This document shows, in pieces, positions 45,070 through 53,510 of a stretch of 64,000 bases of DNA. Location of the stretch: positions 1 to 64,000 of the forward strand of contig NZ_JALMUV010000022.1 of the NCBI RefSeq assembly GCF_023155275.1, written 5' to 3'. The stretch comes from Streptomyces rhizoryzae (GTDB lineage: Bacteria > Actinomycetota > Actinomycetes > Streptomycetales > Streptomycetaceae). The notes under the pieces were generated by a model. It saw only the letters and a list, made by a program, of their open reading frames with translations, was not told where the DNA came from and did not search any database. Both the position numbers and the translations under genes were made by a program. How positions within the stretch are numbered: position 1 is the first letter of the stretch; the number at the start of each line of letters is the position of its first letter.

Positions 45070-45669
45070 GTGGAGACCTTCATCCAGCATGCCCGCGGCC
45101 TGACGGCCCGTATTGCCCAGCGCAGGGAAGAACAGGAGAGCTACGGCCGGCTCGCGGCCGGCCAGTCGCCCCTCGCCCTGTTCATCACCTGCTCCGACTC
45201 CCGCGTCGTCCCGTCCCTGATCACCGGGGCCCGGCCCGGCGACCTCTTCGAACTCCGCACGGCCGGCAACGCCGTGCCCGTCCACCGGGACGGCATGGCC
45301 AGCGCCGAGGCCGCCACCATCGAGTACGCCATGCGGGTCCTGCGGGTCGGCGACATCGTCGTCTGCGGCCACTCGCACTGCGGCGCGGTCGGCGCCCGGG
45401 CCCGCGGCGAGGACCTGACCGGGGCGCCCGCCGTGCGCGACTGGCTGGCGCTCCAGCTCTCCGACGAACTGCCCGGCGACGACGGGCCGGCCGTCACCGC
45501 GGCGGTGCAGCACCACGTGTGCCGGCAACTGGACCGGCTCCGCGGCTACCCGTGCGTCCGGGAACGGCTGGCGGCCGGCGAGGTCCGGCTGCACGGCTGG
45601 TTCTACGAGGTGCACACCGGCGCGGTGTCCGTGCACCGGCCGGCCGCCGACGCGTTCCTCCCTCTGTGA
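45070..45669 (+). CDS. Beta-class carbonic anhydrase
   Basis: 199 residues from GTG 45070, preceded by CAGGAGACC; an upstream reading is not credible. Zinc ligands Cys41, His101 and Cys104 sit in TCSDSRV and CGHSHCGA, with the Asp43-Arg45 dyad. It interconverts CO2 and bicarbonate. Its stop lies 16 bases before a SulP transporter, a pairing that supplies or consumes bicarbonate at the membrane. Confidence 0.95.
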   Translation: METFIQHARGLTARIAQRREEQESYGRLAAGQSPLALFITCSDSRVVPSLITGARPGDLFELRTAGNAVPVHRDGMASAEAATIEYAMRVLRVGDIVVCGHSHCGAVGARARGEDLTGAPAVRDWLALQLSDELPGDDGPAVTAAVQHHVCRQLDRLRGYPCVRERLAAGEVRLHGWFYEVHTGAVSVHRPAADAFLPL

Positions 45670-45685
45670 AGGCGGGCTGTCCGAC

Positions 45686-47140
45686 ATGAAGCGATTCCCT
45701 TTCCTCCGGGCGGACTTCACCGCCTCCCTCGTGGTCTTCCTGGTCGCCGTCCCGCTGTGTGTCGGGGTGGCGGTGGCCTCCGGTGTACCGGCCGAACTGG
45801 GCCTGGTCACCGGTATCGTCGGCGGGCTGGTCACCGGGCTGCTGCCCGGCAGCAGCCTCCAGGTCAGCGGCCCGGCCGCCGGGCTGACGGTACTGGTCTT
45901 CGAGGCCGTCAAGGCGTACGGCCTGGGGGCGCTCGGCGCGCTGGTGCTGACCGCGGGCCTGCTGCAACTGGCCATGGGCGCCCTGAAGCTGGGGCGCTGG
46001 TTCCGGGCGATCTCGGTCGCCGTGGTGCAGGGCATGCTGGCCGGCATCGGCCTGGTCCTGATCGCCGGGCAGCTCTACGCGCTGGCGGACGCCAAGGCGC
46101 CGGGCAGCGGGCTGGCGAACCTCGGGTCGCTGCCGCGGCTGGTGCTGGACACCGCGCGGTCCGGCACCGCGCTCGCCGCGTTCGCGGTCGGCGCCGGCAC
46201 CATCGCCGTCCTGGTGCTGTGGCCCCGGTGGCGGCGCGCCGCACGGGTCCTGCCGGCGCCGCTGGCGGCCGTCGCGCTGGCCACCACCGCGGTCTGGGCG
46301 CTCGACCTGCCGGTGGCCCGGGTCCGGGTCAGCGGGCTGCTGGACGCGATCCAGCCGCCCGGGCTGGCCGACATCGGCCGGCTGACCGAACTGGGCGTGC
46401 TGGGCACGGTGCTGGCGTTCACCCTGATCGCGTCGGCTGAGTCGCTGTTCAGCGCGGCGGCGGTGGACCGGCTGCACGACGGGCCGCGGACCGACTACGA
46501 CAAGGAGCTGATGGCCCAGGGTGCCGGGAACACGGTGTGCGGGGTGCTCGGCGCGCTGCCGATGACCGCGGTGATCGTGCGCAGTGCCGCCAATGTCCAG
46601 GCGGGCGCGCGGACGAAGGCGTCCCGGGTGCTGCACGGGGTGTGGCTGCTGCTGTTCGCGGCGGCCTTCCCGGCGGCGCTGGGCGTGGTGCCGGTCGCCG
46701 CGCTGGCCGGGGTGCTGGTGCACGCGGGCTGGAAGCTGATCCCGCTGCGGGAGCTGGGGCCGCTGTGGCGGACGCACCGCGGTGAGGCGGTGGTGCTGTG
46801 CGTCACCGCGCTGGCCATCGTGACGGTGAACATGTTCGAGGGCGTGCTGATCGGCCTGCTGCTGGCGGTGGCCAAGACCGCCTGGGAGACCTCGCAGGCC
46901 CATCTGGAGGTGCACGTGCCCAGCGTCCCCGGGCCGGTGCGGGTCCGGGCGGTCGGCAACGCCACGTTCCTGCGGCTGCCCAAGCTGCTGGACCAGTTGG
47001 AGGCGCTGCCCGCCGACCGGGACGTGGAACTGGACCTGAGCGGCCTGCGCCACGTCGACCACGCCTGCGAGGCGGCGCTGGCGAACTGGGCCGAGCAGCA
47101 CCGCCGCGGCCGGAGCCGGGCGGTGGAACTGGTCTCCTGA
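45686..47140 (+). CDS. SulP-family anion (probably bicarbonate) transporter with STAS domain
   Basis: 484 residues, start 16 bases after the carbonic anhydrase. About ten to twelve helices with the SulP motif SSLQVSGPAAGLTV, then a cytoplasmic STAS domain from about residue 400 (ELDLSGLRHVDHACEAAL). Coupling to carbonic anhydrase favours bicarbonate as substrate over sulfate. Confidence 0.92.
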   Translation: MKRFPFLRADFTASLVVFLVAVPLCVGVAVASGVPAELGLVTGIVGGLVTGLLPGSSLQVSGPAAGLTVLVFEAVKAYGLGALGALVLTAGLLQLAMGALKLGRWFRAISVAVVQGMLAGIGLVLIAGQLYALADAKAPGSGLANLGSLPRLVLDTARSGTALAAFAVGAGTIAVLVLWPRWRRAARVLPAPLAAVALATTAVWALDLPVARVRVSGLLDAIQPPGLADIGRLTELGVLGTVLAFTLIASAESLFSAAAVDRLHDGPRTDYDKELMAQGAGNTVCGVLGALPMTAVIVRSAANVQAGARTKASRVLHGVWLLLFAAAFPAALGVVPVAALAGVLVHAGWKLIPLRELGPLWRTHRGEAVVLCVTALAIVTVNMFEGVLIGLLLAVAKTAWETSQAHLEVHVPSVPGPVRVRAVGNATFLRLPKLLDQLEALPADRDVELDLSGLRHVDHACEAALANWAEQHRRGRSRAVELVS

Positions 47141-47224
47141 GCCGCGGCCCGGGCCACCGCCGCCACCGTCGCGGGGCGGGGCGGGGCGGCCCGGGCGGCG
47201 GGCCCGGCGAACCGGTGCGGCGGA

Positions 47225-47241
47225 GCCGGAATGATTCCGGC
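47225..47241. promoter_or_regulatory. GCCGGAAT-G-ATTCCGGC palindrome
   Basis: Perfect eight-base arms around one base, 68 bases upstream of the Ddn-family start. Candidate operator, or the terminator of the preceding operon. Confidence 0.4.
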
Positions 47242-47308
47242 GGCCGGGTCGTTGAACGGATACGAAGAGTGACGACGGATGGCCGGGAGCGAGGAAAGGA
47301 CGGACGCC

Positions 47309-47755
47309 ATGCCACTGCGGGGAGAGTACGAGCCGAGCCCGACCCAGTGGGTCCGCGAGCAGGTCGCGCTGTACGAGGGATCCGGCGGCACGGAGGGCAC
47401 CACCCTGCGCGGGCTGCCGGTGATCGTGCTGACCACGCGCGGTGCGCGGACCGGCAAGCTCCGCAAGAGCCCGCTGATGCGGGTCGAGCACGAGGGGAGC
47501 TACGCCGCGGTGGCCTCGGTGGGCGGTGCGCCCAGCAATCCGGTCTGGTATCACAACCTGCGCGCCGATCCGCGGGCGGAGCTCCAGGACGGCCCGGTCC
47601 GGCAGGACATGACGGCCCGTGAGGTCACTGGCGAGGAGAAGGCGCGGTGGTGGGCGCGGGCGGTCGACGCGTTTCCCGACTACGCCGCGTACCAGGAGCG
47701 GACGGACCGCGAGATACCGGTCTTCGTGCTGGAGCCGGCGGCCGCCCCGCACTGA
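47309..47755 (+). CDS. Nitroreductase/deazaflavin (F420)-dependent Ddn-family protein
   Basis: 148 residues from ATG 47309, eight bases after GAGGAAAGGA. Split-barrel fold of the F420H2-dependent quinone/nitro-reductase group: VIVLTTRGARTGKLRKSPLMRV (the cofactor-phosphate-binding strand-loop), NPVWYHNLRADP and WARAVDAFPDYAAYQERTDR. Likely reduces an unknown substrate with F420H2. Convergent with the molybdate operon. Confidence 0.9.
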   Translation: MPLRGEYEPSPTQWVREQVALYEGSGGTEGTTLRGLPVIVLTTRGARTGKLRKSPLMRVEHEGSYAAVASVGGAPSNPVWYHNLRADPRAELQDGPVRQDMTAREVTGEEKARWWARAVDAFPDYAAYQERTDREIPVFVLEPAAAPH

Positions 47756-47782
47756 GGCGGCGCCGACGTCCGGTCCGCGGGC

Positions 47783-50476
47783 TCAGAGCGGCACCAGGGT
47801 GACCTCGGTGGCCTTGACACCGGTCCAGACGGGGACGCCGTCGGTCAGGCCGAGTTCCAGGGCCGCCGCCGGCGTGATCTCGGCGACGAGATCGGGGGTC
47901 TCGGGCGAGGTGACCAGGACCCGCAGCCGGCTGCCGGCGGCGGTGATCTCCCGTACGGTGCCGGGCCAGGCGTTGCGCGCACTGCCCGCGGGCCGGTCGA
48001 GGTGCAGCGAGACCGCCTCGGGCGCGATGATCGCCAACGCCCGCGTGCCGAGGGGCAGTTGGTCGGCGGCGATCAGTCGGCCGCCGTCGGCGAGCACCAG
48101 CCCGTCGCCGTCCGCCGTGCCCGGCCAGGCGTTGCGGCCGAGCATCCGGGCCACCCACGGTGAGCGCGGGTGGCGGGTGACCTCGGCCGGCGGGGCGTCC
48201 TGCACCGCCCGGCCGTCGTCGAGGACGAGCACCCGGTCGGCCAGCGACACCGCTTCGACCGGGTCGTGGGTGACGATCAGGCACACTCCGCCGAAGCCCG
48301 CCAGGTGGGTGCGCAGGGTGTGCCGGACGTGGGCGCGGGTGGTCTGGTCGAGGGCGGCCAGCGGTTCGTCGAGCAGCAGCAGCCGGGGCCGGGCGGCCAG
48401 CGCCCGGGCCAGGGCGACGCGCTGCGCCTGGCCGCCGGAGAGCTGGGCGGGCCGGCGGTGGGCGAGGTGCCCGACGCCGAGCCGGTCCAGCCACTGCTGG
48501 GCGGCGCGCCGGGCCGCGGCGCGCGGGACGCCCTGGGCGCGCAGTCCGTAGGCGGTGTTGGCCAGCGCCGTCAGGTGCGGGAAGAGCGCCCCGTCCTGGG
48601 GCACCCAGGCGACGCCCCGGCGGTGCGGGGGCAGCGCGGTGGCGTCGGTCTCCCCCAGGCGCAAGGCGGCGCGGGCCCTCGGGGTGAGACCGAGCAGTGC
48701 GCGCAGCAGGGTGGTCTTCCCCGCGCCGTTGGGACCCACGACGGCGATGGTCGTGCCCGGCCCGGCCCGCAGACCGAGTTCGGTGAATCCGGTGACATCC
48801 GCGCACAACGGCCACCGCGCCCCGCCCCCCGCGGTCTCCCCCACCACACCGGAACCACCGGCCGCCGGACCGACAACAACGCCCGCCTCCCCCGCCGGGG
48901 GCTCCCCGGAGACGGCCCCCTTACCCACGGCGGACCGGTCGCCCGCGGTGAGCTGTCCGCCGTGGGTGAGCTGTTCACCGTCGGCGGGCAGGTCGCTCCT
49001 CAGCCGCCCACCAACGGCATCCGCCTGACCTGGCGCAGCGGGCCTCCGAGCGGTGGACACGTCGTCGGCGGAGGCGTCATCGGCGGTAGGCGCCTCATCG
49101 GCAGCGCGGGCCCCACCGGCGGCAAGCAGTTCACCGGCAGTGGGCAACTCACCCCCCACGAGCCCCCCAACAGCAACCGACCCACCAGCGGCAGCCGACC
49201 GGGCGGCCGGGGCGGGCCCCCCGGCGGCAGCCGACTCGCCCACCGCAGCGGGCCCCCCGGCGGCGGGGGACACCTCGCCGCCCGCGGACACGCCACCGCC
49301 AGCAGGCAGTTGATCGCCGACAGGCAGTTCACCGCCGACAGGCGGTTCACCAGCGGCAGGGGCCCCGGCGGCGGGGACCTCGGCGGCGGCGGAAAGCCCG
49401 CCGGTGGCGTCCGTCTTTCCAGCAAGGGGCTCGCCAGCGGCGAGCGGCTCCCCGGCGGCGGTCGCCTCACCAGCCGTGGCCAACCGCCCGGCGCCGGAAG
49501 CCCCGTTGGTGGGCGGCGCGTCCTCGCCGGCCGCCCGGTCCGCCGGTCGTCCGGCCCGGCCCGGCCGACCGCTGAGGACCCGCCAACCGGCCCGGTCCGG
49601 GCGGCCGGGCCCGCCGGACCGGCCCGGGCGGCGGGGGCCGTCCGCGGGGCCGCCCAGCCACCGCCCGCGCAGGCCGACCAGGACGGCCATGGCGATGACC
49701 AGGAGCAGCAGGGAGACCGAGGTGGCGGCCTCCGGGGAGTCCTGGAGGAGCAGGTAGACCTGGAGCGGAAGGGTCTGGGTGGTGCCGGGCAGATTGCCGG
49801 CGAAGGTGATCGTCGCGCCGAATTCGCCGAGCGCGCGGGCCCAGGTCAGCGCGGCGCCGGCGGCCAGGCCGGGGGCGACCATGGGCAGGGTGACGGTGGC
49901 GAAGACCCGGAAGGGCGAGGCGCCGAGGGAGGCCGCGGTCTCCTCGTAGCTGGGGCGGAGGCCGGCCAGCGTGCCCTCCAGGCTGATGACCAGGAAGGGC
50001 ATCGCCACGAAGGTGGCCGCGACCACCGCACCGGAGGTGTGGAACGGCAGCACGATGCCGAAGGTGTTCTCCAGCCACGGGCCGAGCAGGCCGCGGCGGC
50101 CGAAGCCGAGCAGCAGGGCGACACCGCCGACGGTCGGCGGCAGCACCATCGGCAGCAGCACCAGCGAGCGCACCAGCGCCTTGCCGGGGAAGTCGACCCG
50201 GGCCAGCAGCCAGGCCAGCGGAACGCCGAGCAGCAGCGACAGGCCCAGCGCCCAGCAGGACACCAGCAGCGACAGCCGGAGCGCCTGGAGCACTCCGGGG
50301 CTGGTCAGGTGGGTGCCGAGCGCGGACCAGTCGGTGCGGGCGAGGATGCCGAGCAGCGGCATCAGCAGGAACGCGACGGCCAGCAGCGCGGGGACGGCCA
50401 GTGCGGCGGGGGTGCGGGCACCGGGCGTGCGGTGCCGGCCGGGGCGGGCCGGGGCGGGGGTGCTGGTGCGGCTCAT
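47783..50476 (-). CDS. modBC: Molybdate ABC permease-ATPase fusion (ModB-ModC)
   Basis: 897 residues. Residues ~1-280 are a ModB permease with the EAA loop (ETAASLGASPFRVFATVTLP) and GEFGATITFAGN. Residues ~560-780 are the ATPase: GPNGAGKTT, LSGGQAQRVALARA, LLLLDEPLAALD, VTHDPVEA. A TOBE domain ends the chain (ITAAGSRLRVLV). ModB-ModC fusions are usual in actinobacteria, but here the two are joined by a ~280-residue Gly/Ala/Glu/Pro linker (about 48800-49625) built of AAGEPLAAGEPLAG-like repeats. It transports molybdate with ModA encoded upstream, 108 bases away. Confidence 0.93.
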   Translation of the reverse strand: MSRTSTPAPARPGRHRTPGARTPAALAVPALLAVAFLLMPLLGILARTDWSALGTHLTSPGVLQALRLSLLVSCWALGLSLLLGVPLAWLLARVDFPGKALVRSLVLLPMVLPPTVGGVALLLGFGRRGLLGPWLENTFGIVLPFHTSGAVVAATFVAMPFLVISLEGTLAGLRPSYEETAASLGASPFRVFATVTLPMVAPGLAAGAALTWARALGEFGATITFAGNLPGTTQTLPLQVYLLLQDSPEAATSVSLLLLVIAMAVLVGLRGRWLGGPADGPRRPGRSGGPGRPDRAGWRVLSGRPGRAGRPADRAAGEDAPPTNGASGAGRLATAGEATAAGEPLAAGEPLAGKTDATGGLSAAAEVPAAGAPAAGEPPVGGELPVGDQLPAGGGVSAGGEVSPAAGGPAAVGESAAAGGPAPAARSAAAGGSVAVGGLVGGELPTAGELLAAGGARAADEAPTADDASADDVSTARRPAAPGQADAVGGRLRSDLPADGEQLTHGGQLTAGDRSAVGKGAVSGEPPAGEAGVVVGPAAGGSGVVGETAGGGARWPLCADVTGFTELGLRAGPGTTIAVVGPNGAGKTTLLRALLGLTPRARAALRLGETDATALPPHRRGVAWVPQDGALFPHLTALANTAYGLRAQGVPRAAARRAAQQWLDRLGVGHLAHRRPAQLSGGQAQRVALARALAARPRLLLLDEPLAALDQTTRAHVRHTLRTHLAGFGGVCLIVTHDPVEAVSLADRVLVLDDGRAVQDAPPAEVTRHPRSPWVARMLGRNAWPGTADGDGLVLADGGRLIAADQLPLGTRALAIIAPEAVSLHLDRPAGSARNAWPGTVREITAAGSRLRVLVTSPETPDLVAEITPAAALELGLTDGVPVWTGVKATEVTLVPL

Positions 50477-50584
50477 CGGGAGTCCTGGGATCGGGGCGGG
50501 GTGCGGGGCCGGGCGGGCCGGGGACGGTGGCGGGGTGCGGGGCTGTCCGCTCCCCGAGCCGGACAGTCCCGCACCCCGCTGCGG

Positions 50585-51391
50585 TCACGGCTTCTGGAAG
50601 CCCGCGTCCTGGAGCAGCTTCTGCGCCTCCGGGGTGCTCAGCCACTTCACGAACGCGGCGGCCGCGGCGGAGTGCTGGGAGGACTTCAGCGTGGCCGCCG
50701 GGTAGGAGGCGACCGCGTTCTGGGCGTCGGGGATGTCGATGGCGTCGACCTTGGTGGGCGCGGTGGCGGCGTCCGTCTTGTAGACGAGGCCGGCGTCCGC
50801 CTCGCCCAGTTCGACCTTGCTCAGCACCGCACGGACGTTGGGCTCCTGCGAGACCGGCTTGACGGTGAGCTGCTGGGCGTCCAGGACCTTCTTGCTGTAG
50901 CGGCCGACCGGCACCTCGGGGGCGGCCAGCACTACCTTGAGCTTGCTGTCGGCGAGGTCCTTCAGCGCGCCGATCTTCTTGGGGTTGCCCTTGCCGGTGG
51001 CGATGACCAGGCGGTTCTTGGCGATGACGGTGGGCGTGCCGGTGTCCGCCTGGAGGCCGTCCATGGTCTTGGTGTCGGCGGTGACCAGGGCGTCGGCGGG
51101 GGCGCCCTGCTTGACCTGGGCGGCGAGTTCCTGGGAGCCGGCGAAGGAGAAGGTGACCTTGGTGCCCGGGTGCTCCTTCTCGTAGAGTGCGCCGGCCTTC
51201 TTGAAGACGTCGGTGAGCGAGGAGGCGGCGAGCACCGTGAGGTCGGCCGCGTCGGCGGAGGCGCCGCCGTCCTTCTTCTTGGCGCCGTCGCCGCTGTCAC
51301 CGCTGCCGCCGGAGCAGGCGGCGAGCGGGACGAGGAGCGCGGCGGTGACGAGCGCGGCGGCGGCGCGGCGGCGGGTGAGGAAGGGGGACAT
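50585..51391 (-). CDS. modA: Molybdate-binding lipoprotein ModA
   Basis: 268 residues from ATG 51391. Lipobox VPLAAC with Cys26, then a Gly/Ser/Lys linker and the ModA domain: LTVLAASSLTDVFK, FSFAGSQELAAQVKQGAPAD and a late ELGEADAGLVYKTD block. It captures molybdate (or tungstate) outside the cell for the ModBC fusion downstream. Confidence 0.96.
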   Translation of the reverse strand: MSPFLTRRRAAAALVTAALLVPLAACSGGSGDSGDGAKKKDGGASADAADLTVLAASSLTDVFKKAGALYEKEHPGTKVTFSFAGSQELAAQVKQGAPADALVTADTKTMDGLQADTGTPTVIAKNRLVIATGKGNPKKIGALKDLADSKLKVVLAAPEVPVGRYSKKVLDAQQLTVKPVSQEPNVRAVLSKVELGEADAGLVYKTDAATAPTKVDAIDIPDAQNAVASYPAATLKSSQHSAAAAAFVKWLSTPEAQKLLQDAGFQKP

Positions 51392-51534
51392 GGTGCGGGA
51401 CTCCTTGGTACGCGGGCGAGCGGTCGCCGGGGCGGAGGGGGACACAGCCGCGCCGTGGACGGGCGACGCCGCTGGAGGGGCGGGTCCGGTGGGGACGTGG
51501 GGTCGGACCGCCGGGGTCGCGTGGGGGGAGCGGG

Positions 51535-51930
51535 TCAGGTGCGGTCGATGTGCACGCTGGTGGATTTCACCCGTGCGACGGCCTGCATCCCGACCTCCAG
51601 TCCGAGCTCTTCCACCGCTTCGCGGGTGAGCAGGGACACCAGGCGGTGCGGGCCGGCCTGGATCTCGACCTGGGCGGCGACGTCGCCGAGTGTGACGGCG
51701 GTGACGATGCCCGGGAAGGCGTTGCGGACGGAGGTGTAGGCGTCGTCCTCCTCGCCGCCGGCGGACTGGCCGACCTCGATCGAGAAGGCGGCGAGGTCCC
51801 GGCCGTCGATGAGGCGGCGGCCGCTCTCGTCGCGGTGGGTGGCGACCCGTCCGGCGTCCGCCCAGCGGCGGGCGGTGTCCGGGCTGACGCCCAGCAGACG
51901 TGCTGCCTGGCCGATTGTGTACGACTGCAT
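51535..51930 (-). CDS. HTH-TOBE molybdate-responsive regulator, copy 1
   Basis: 131 residues from ATG 51930. N-terminal MerR/excisionase-type helix-turn-helix (YTIGQAARLLGVSPDTARRWAD), C-terminal Mop/TOBE domain (SVRNAFPGIVTAVTLGDVAAQVEIQ...VKSTSVHID) that binds molybdate. It does the job of ModE by a different fold combination. First in front of modA and probably its regulator. A paralogue lies at 58915-59322. The transcript looks leaderless. Confidence 0.88.
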   Translation of the reverse strand: MQSYTIGQAARLLGVSPDTARRWADAGRVATHRDESGRRLIDGRDLAAFSIEVGQSAGGEEDDAYTSVRNAFPGIVTAVTLGDVAAQVEIQAGPHRLVSLLTREAVEELGLEVGMQAVARVKSTSVHIDRT

Positions 51931-51937
51931 GTGCCAC

Positions 51938-51967
51938 AAGGTATGGGGCGACCCCTCGCATTTACAA
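51938..51967 (-). promoter_or_regulatory. Leaderless promoter of HTH-TOBE copy 1
   Basis: Minus strand TTGTAA (51962-51967), 18 bases, TACCTT (51938-51943), then only seven bases to the ATG. No Shine-Dalgarno is possible, so the mRNA should start at the initiation codon. Confidence 0.65.
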
Positions 51968-52222
51968 GCCTTTTGGCTTTTCTCTCCAGCAGATGCGAGG
52001 GCGGTTGGAGGAAGTGCCAAGCGCTGGTTCCGGCCACCGCCCTCGGGGCCCAGGCGCCGGGGCCGCTACCCGAGGGGCGGTATCCGGCGAGGAGTCCGCG
52101 GCCCGACGCCCTTACAGTGCGAAGACCGGCCGGCGCCCCGGGCCCGACGGCCGGCCGTTCGCCGCCCGCCGGACGACCCCGGCCGCCCGCCCCGTCGCCT
52201 CCCCACCCGAGGAGTGGTCTCC

Positions 52223-52645
52223 ATGAGCCTGAGCATCCGCAACCAGCTGCCCGGGACGGTGCTCGCCGTCACCTCGGGGGAGGTGATGTCGACGGTGGTG
52301 GTGCGGCTGGACGGCGGCCGGGAGCTCACCGCCGCGATCACCGTGGACGCCGTCAACGACCTGGGGCTGACGGCTGGTTCACCGGTGCGCGCCCTGGTGA
52401 AGTCCACCGAGGTGGCGCTGGCCACCGGCCCGGTCGACGGGCTGAGCATCCGCAACCGGCTCCCGGGGACGGTGGTGGACGTGGCCACCGGCGGCGCGAT
52501 GGCCGGGGTCCGGGTGGCGGTGGCCGGCGGCGAGCTGACCGCCGCGATCACCAAGGACGCGGCGGCCGACCTGGGCCTCTCCGCGGGCACCGAGGTGACC
52601 GCGCTGATCAAGTCCACCGAGGTCGCGCTGGCCGCCGCCGACTGA
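52223..52645 (+). CDS. Di-Mop molbindin (molybdate-binding protein)
   Basis: 140 residues after GAGGAGTGG. Two Mop/TOBE repeats (LSIRNQLPGTVLAVTSGEV... and LSIRNRLPGTVVDVATGGA...) each ending VKSTEVALA or IKSTEVALA. Molbindins assemble into small cages that store molybdate in the cytoplasm. It stands between the molybdate transporter and Mo-enzyme genes. Confidence 0.93.
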   Translation: MSLSIRNQLPGTVLAVTSGEVMSTVVVRLDGGRELTAAITVDAVNDLGLTAGSPVRALVKSTEVALATGPVDGLSIRNRLPGTVVDVATGGAMAGVRVAVAGGELTAAITKDAAADLGLSAGTEVTALIKSTEVALAAAD

Positions 52646-52813
52646 GCCGCAGGGCGGGTCGCCGGACCGCGGGCACCGGCGGGCGTCCGCGACGTCCCGT
52701 CCGCCGTCCGGCACTCCCCCAGCTGCCGCGCGGAGGTGCACCCGGGCACGCACTCCCGCCACACCGGCCACCGCCCCGCCCGCCGGGCGGACGGCGGGAC
52801 TGTGCGGGCGCCC

Positions 52814-53332
52814 CTAGCGGCTGCCCCCGGGCGGCGGGCAGGTGCCCACCCAGATCCCGGTGATGGCGCTGATGTAGCGGGCGCCGCAGCGGTCGGAGGG
52901 CACCACCAGCTGACTGCCGTCGGTGTCCAGCGGCCGGCCGTCCATGGCGGTGGCCAGCAGGATCGGGGCATCGCCGAAGTCGGCGTCGATCTCCGCCCAG
53001 GACAGCACGGCGTGGTGCCCGTCCCCGCCGGAGACGGAGAGCAGGTAGCGGGAGCGGTCCTTGCGCCGCCGGACGTCGAAGGCCGGGCCGGCCTCGTCGA
53101 GCACCTCCCGGAGCAGCGGGCCGTCGAAGGTGTGGTGCTGCGGGCCGTTGGTGGCGCAGTCGAAGACCACCGGGGCGTGCCGCTGCGGCCAGCGCCGCCG
53201 CAGGTCGGCGACGGTCAGCGCGAGGGGGCGGCGCAGCTGGCCGCTGATCAGGAAGCGCGGGGGCGCGGCGGAGGTGTCCGGGGACGTCCCGCGGACGGCG
53301 GTCGGGCGGAGCGGCGGGCTGAGTGGGCTCAT
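52814..53332 (-). CDS. Small molybdopterin-domain oxidoreductase
   Basis: 172 residues from ATG 53332 after GGGAG. A lone sulfite-oxidase-type Moco domain: VADLRRRWPQRHAPVVFDCATN carries the presumed Mo-ligand Cys, followed by GPLLREVLDEAG and LVVPSDRCGARYISAITGI. No signal peptide or heme domain. Such small proteins are annotated molybdopterin-binding oxidoreductases; the substrate is unknown. Its setting supports true Moco binding. Confidence 0.85.
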   Translation of the reverse strand: MSPLSPPLRPTAVRGTSPDTSAAPPRFLISGQLRRPLALTVADLRRRWPQRHAPVVFDCATNGPQHHTFDGPLLREVLDEAGPAFDVRRRKDRSRYLLSVSGGDGHHAVLSWAEIDADFGDAPILLATAMDGRPLDTDGSQLVVPSDRCGARYISAITGIWVGTCPPPGGSR

Positions 53333-53510
53333 GGGTGTCTCCCGGAGACGATGCGCGCGGCGGCTGCCTCCCTGTGATGCCCCGGCGCCGTATGGCTCAA
53401 TCACATATGCCACCCGACTGCGGAGATTTCCCTCGCGTAAGTGAGGTAAAAGGGGTCAAGAGGGTAGCGGGTCCGGGTCCGTACCCCGCGCGGTCCCGGA
53501 CCCGCCGGCC

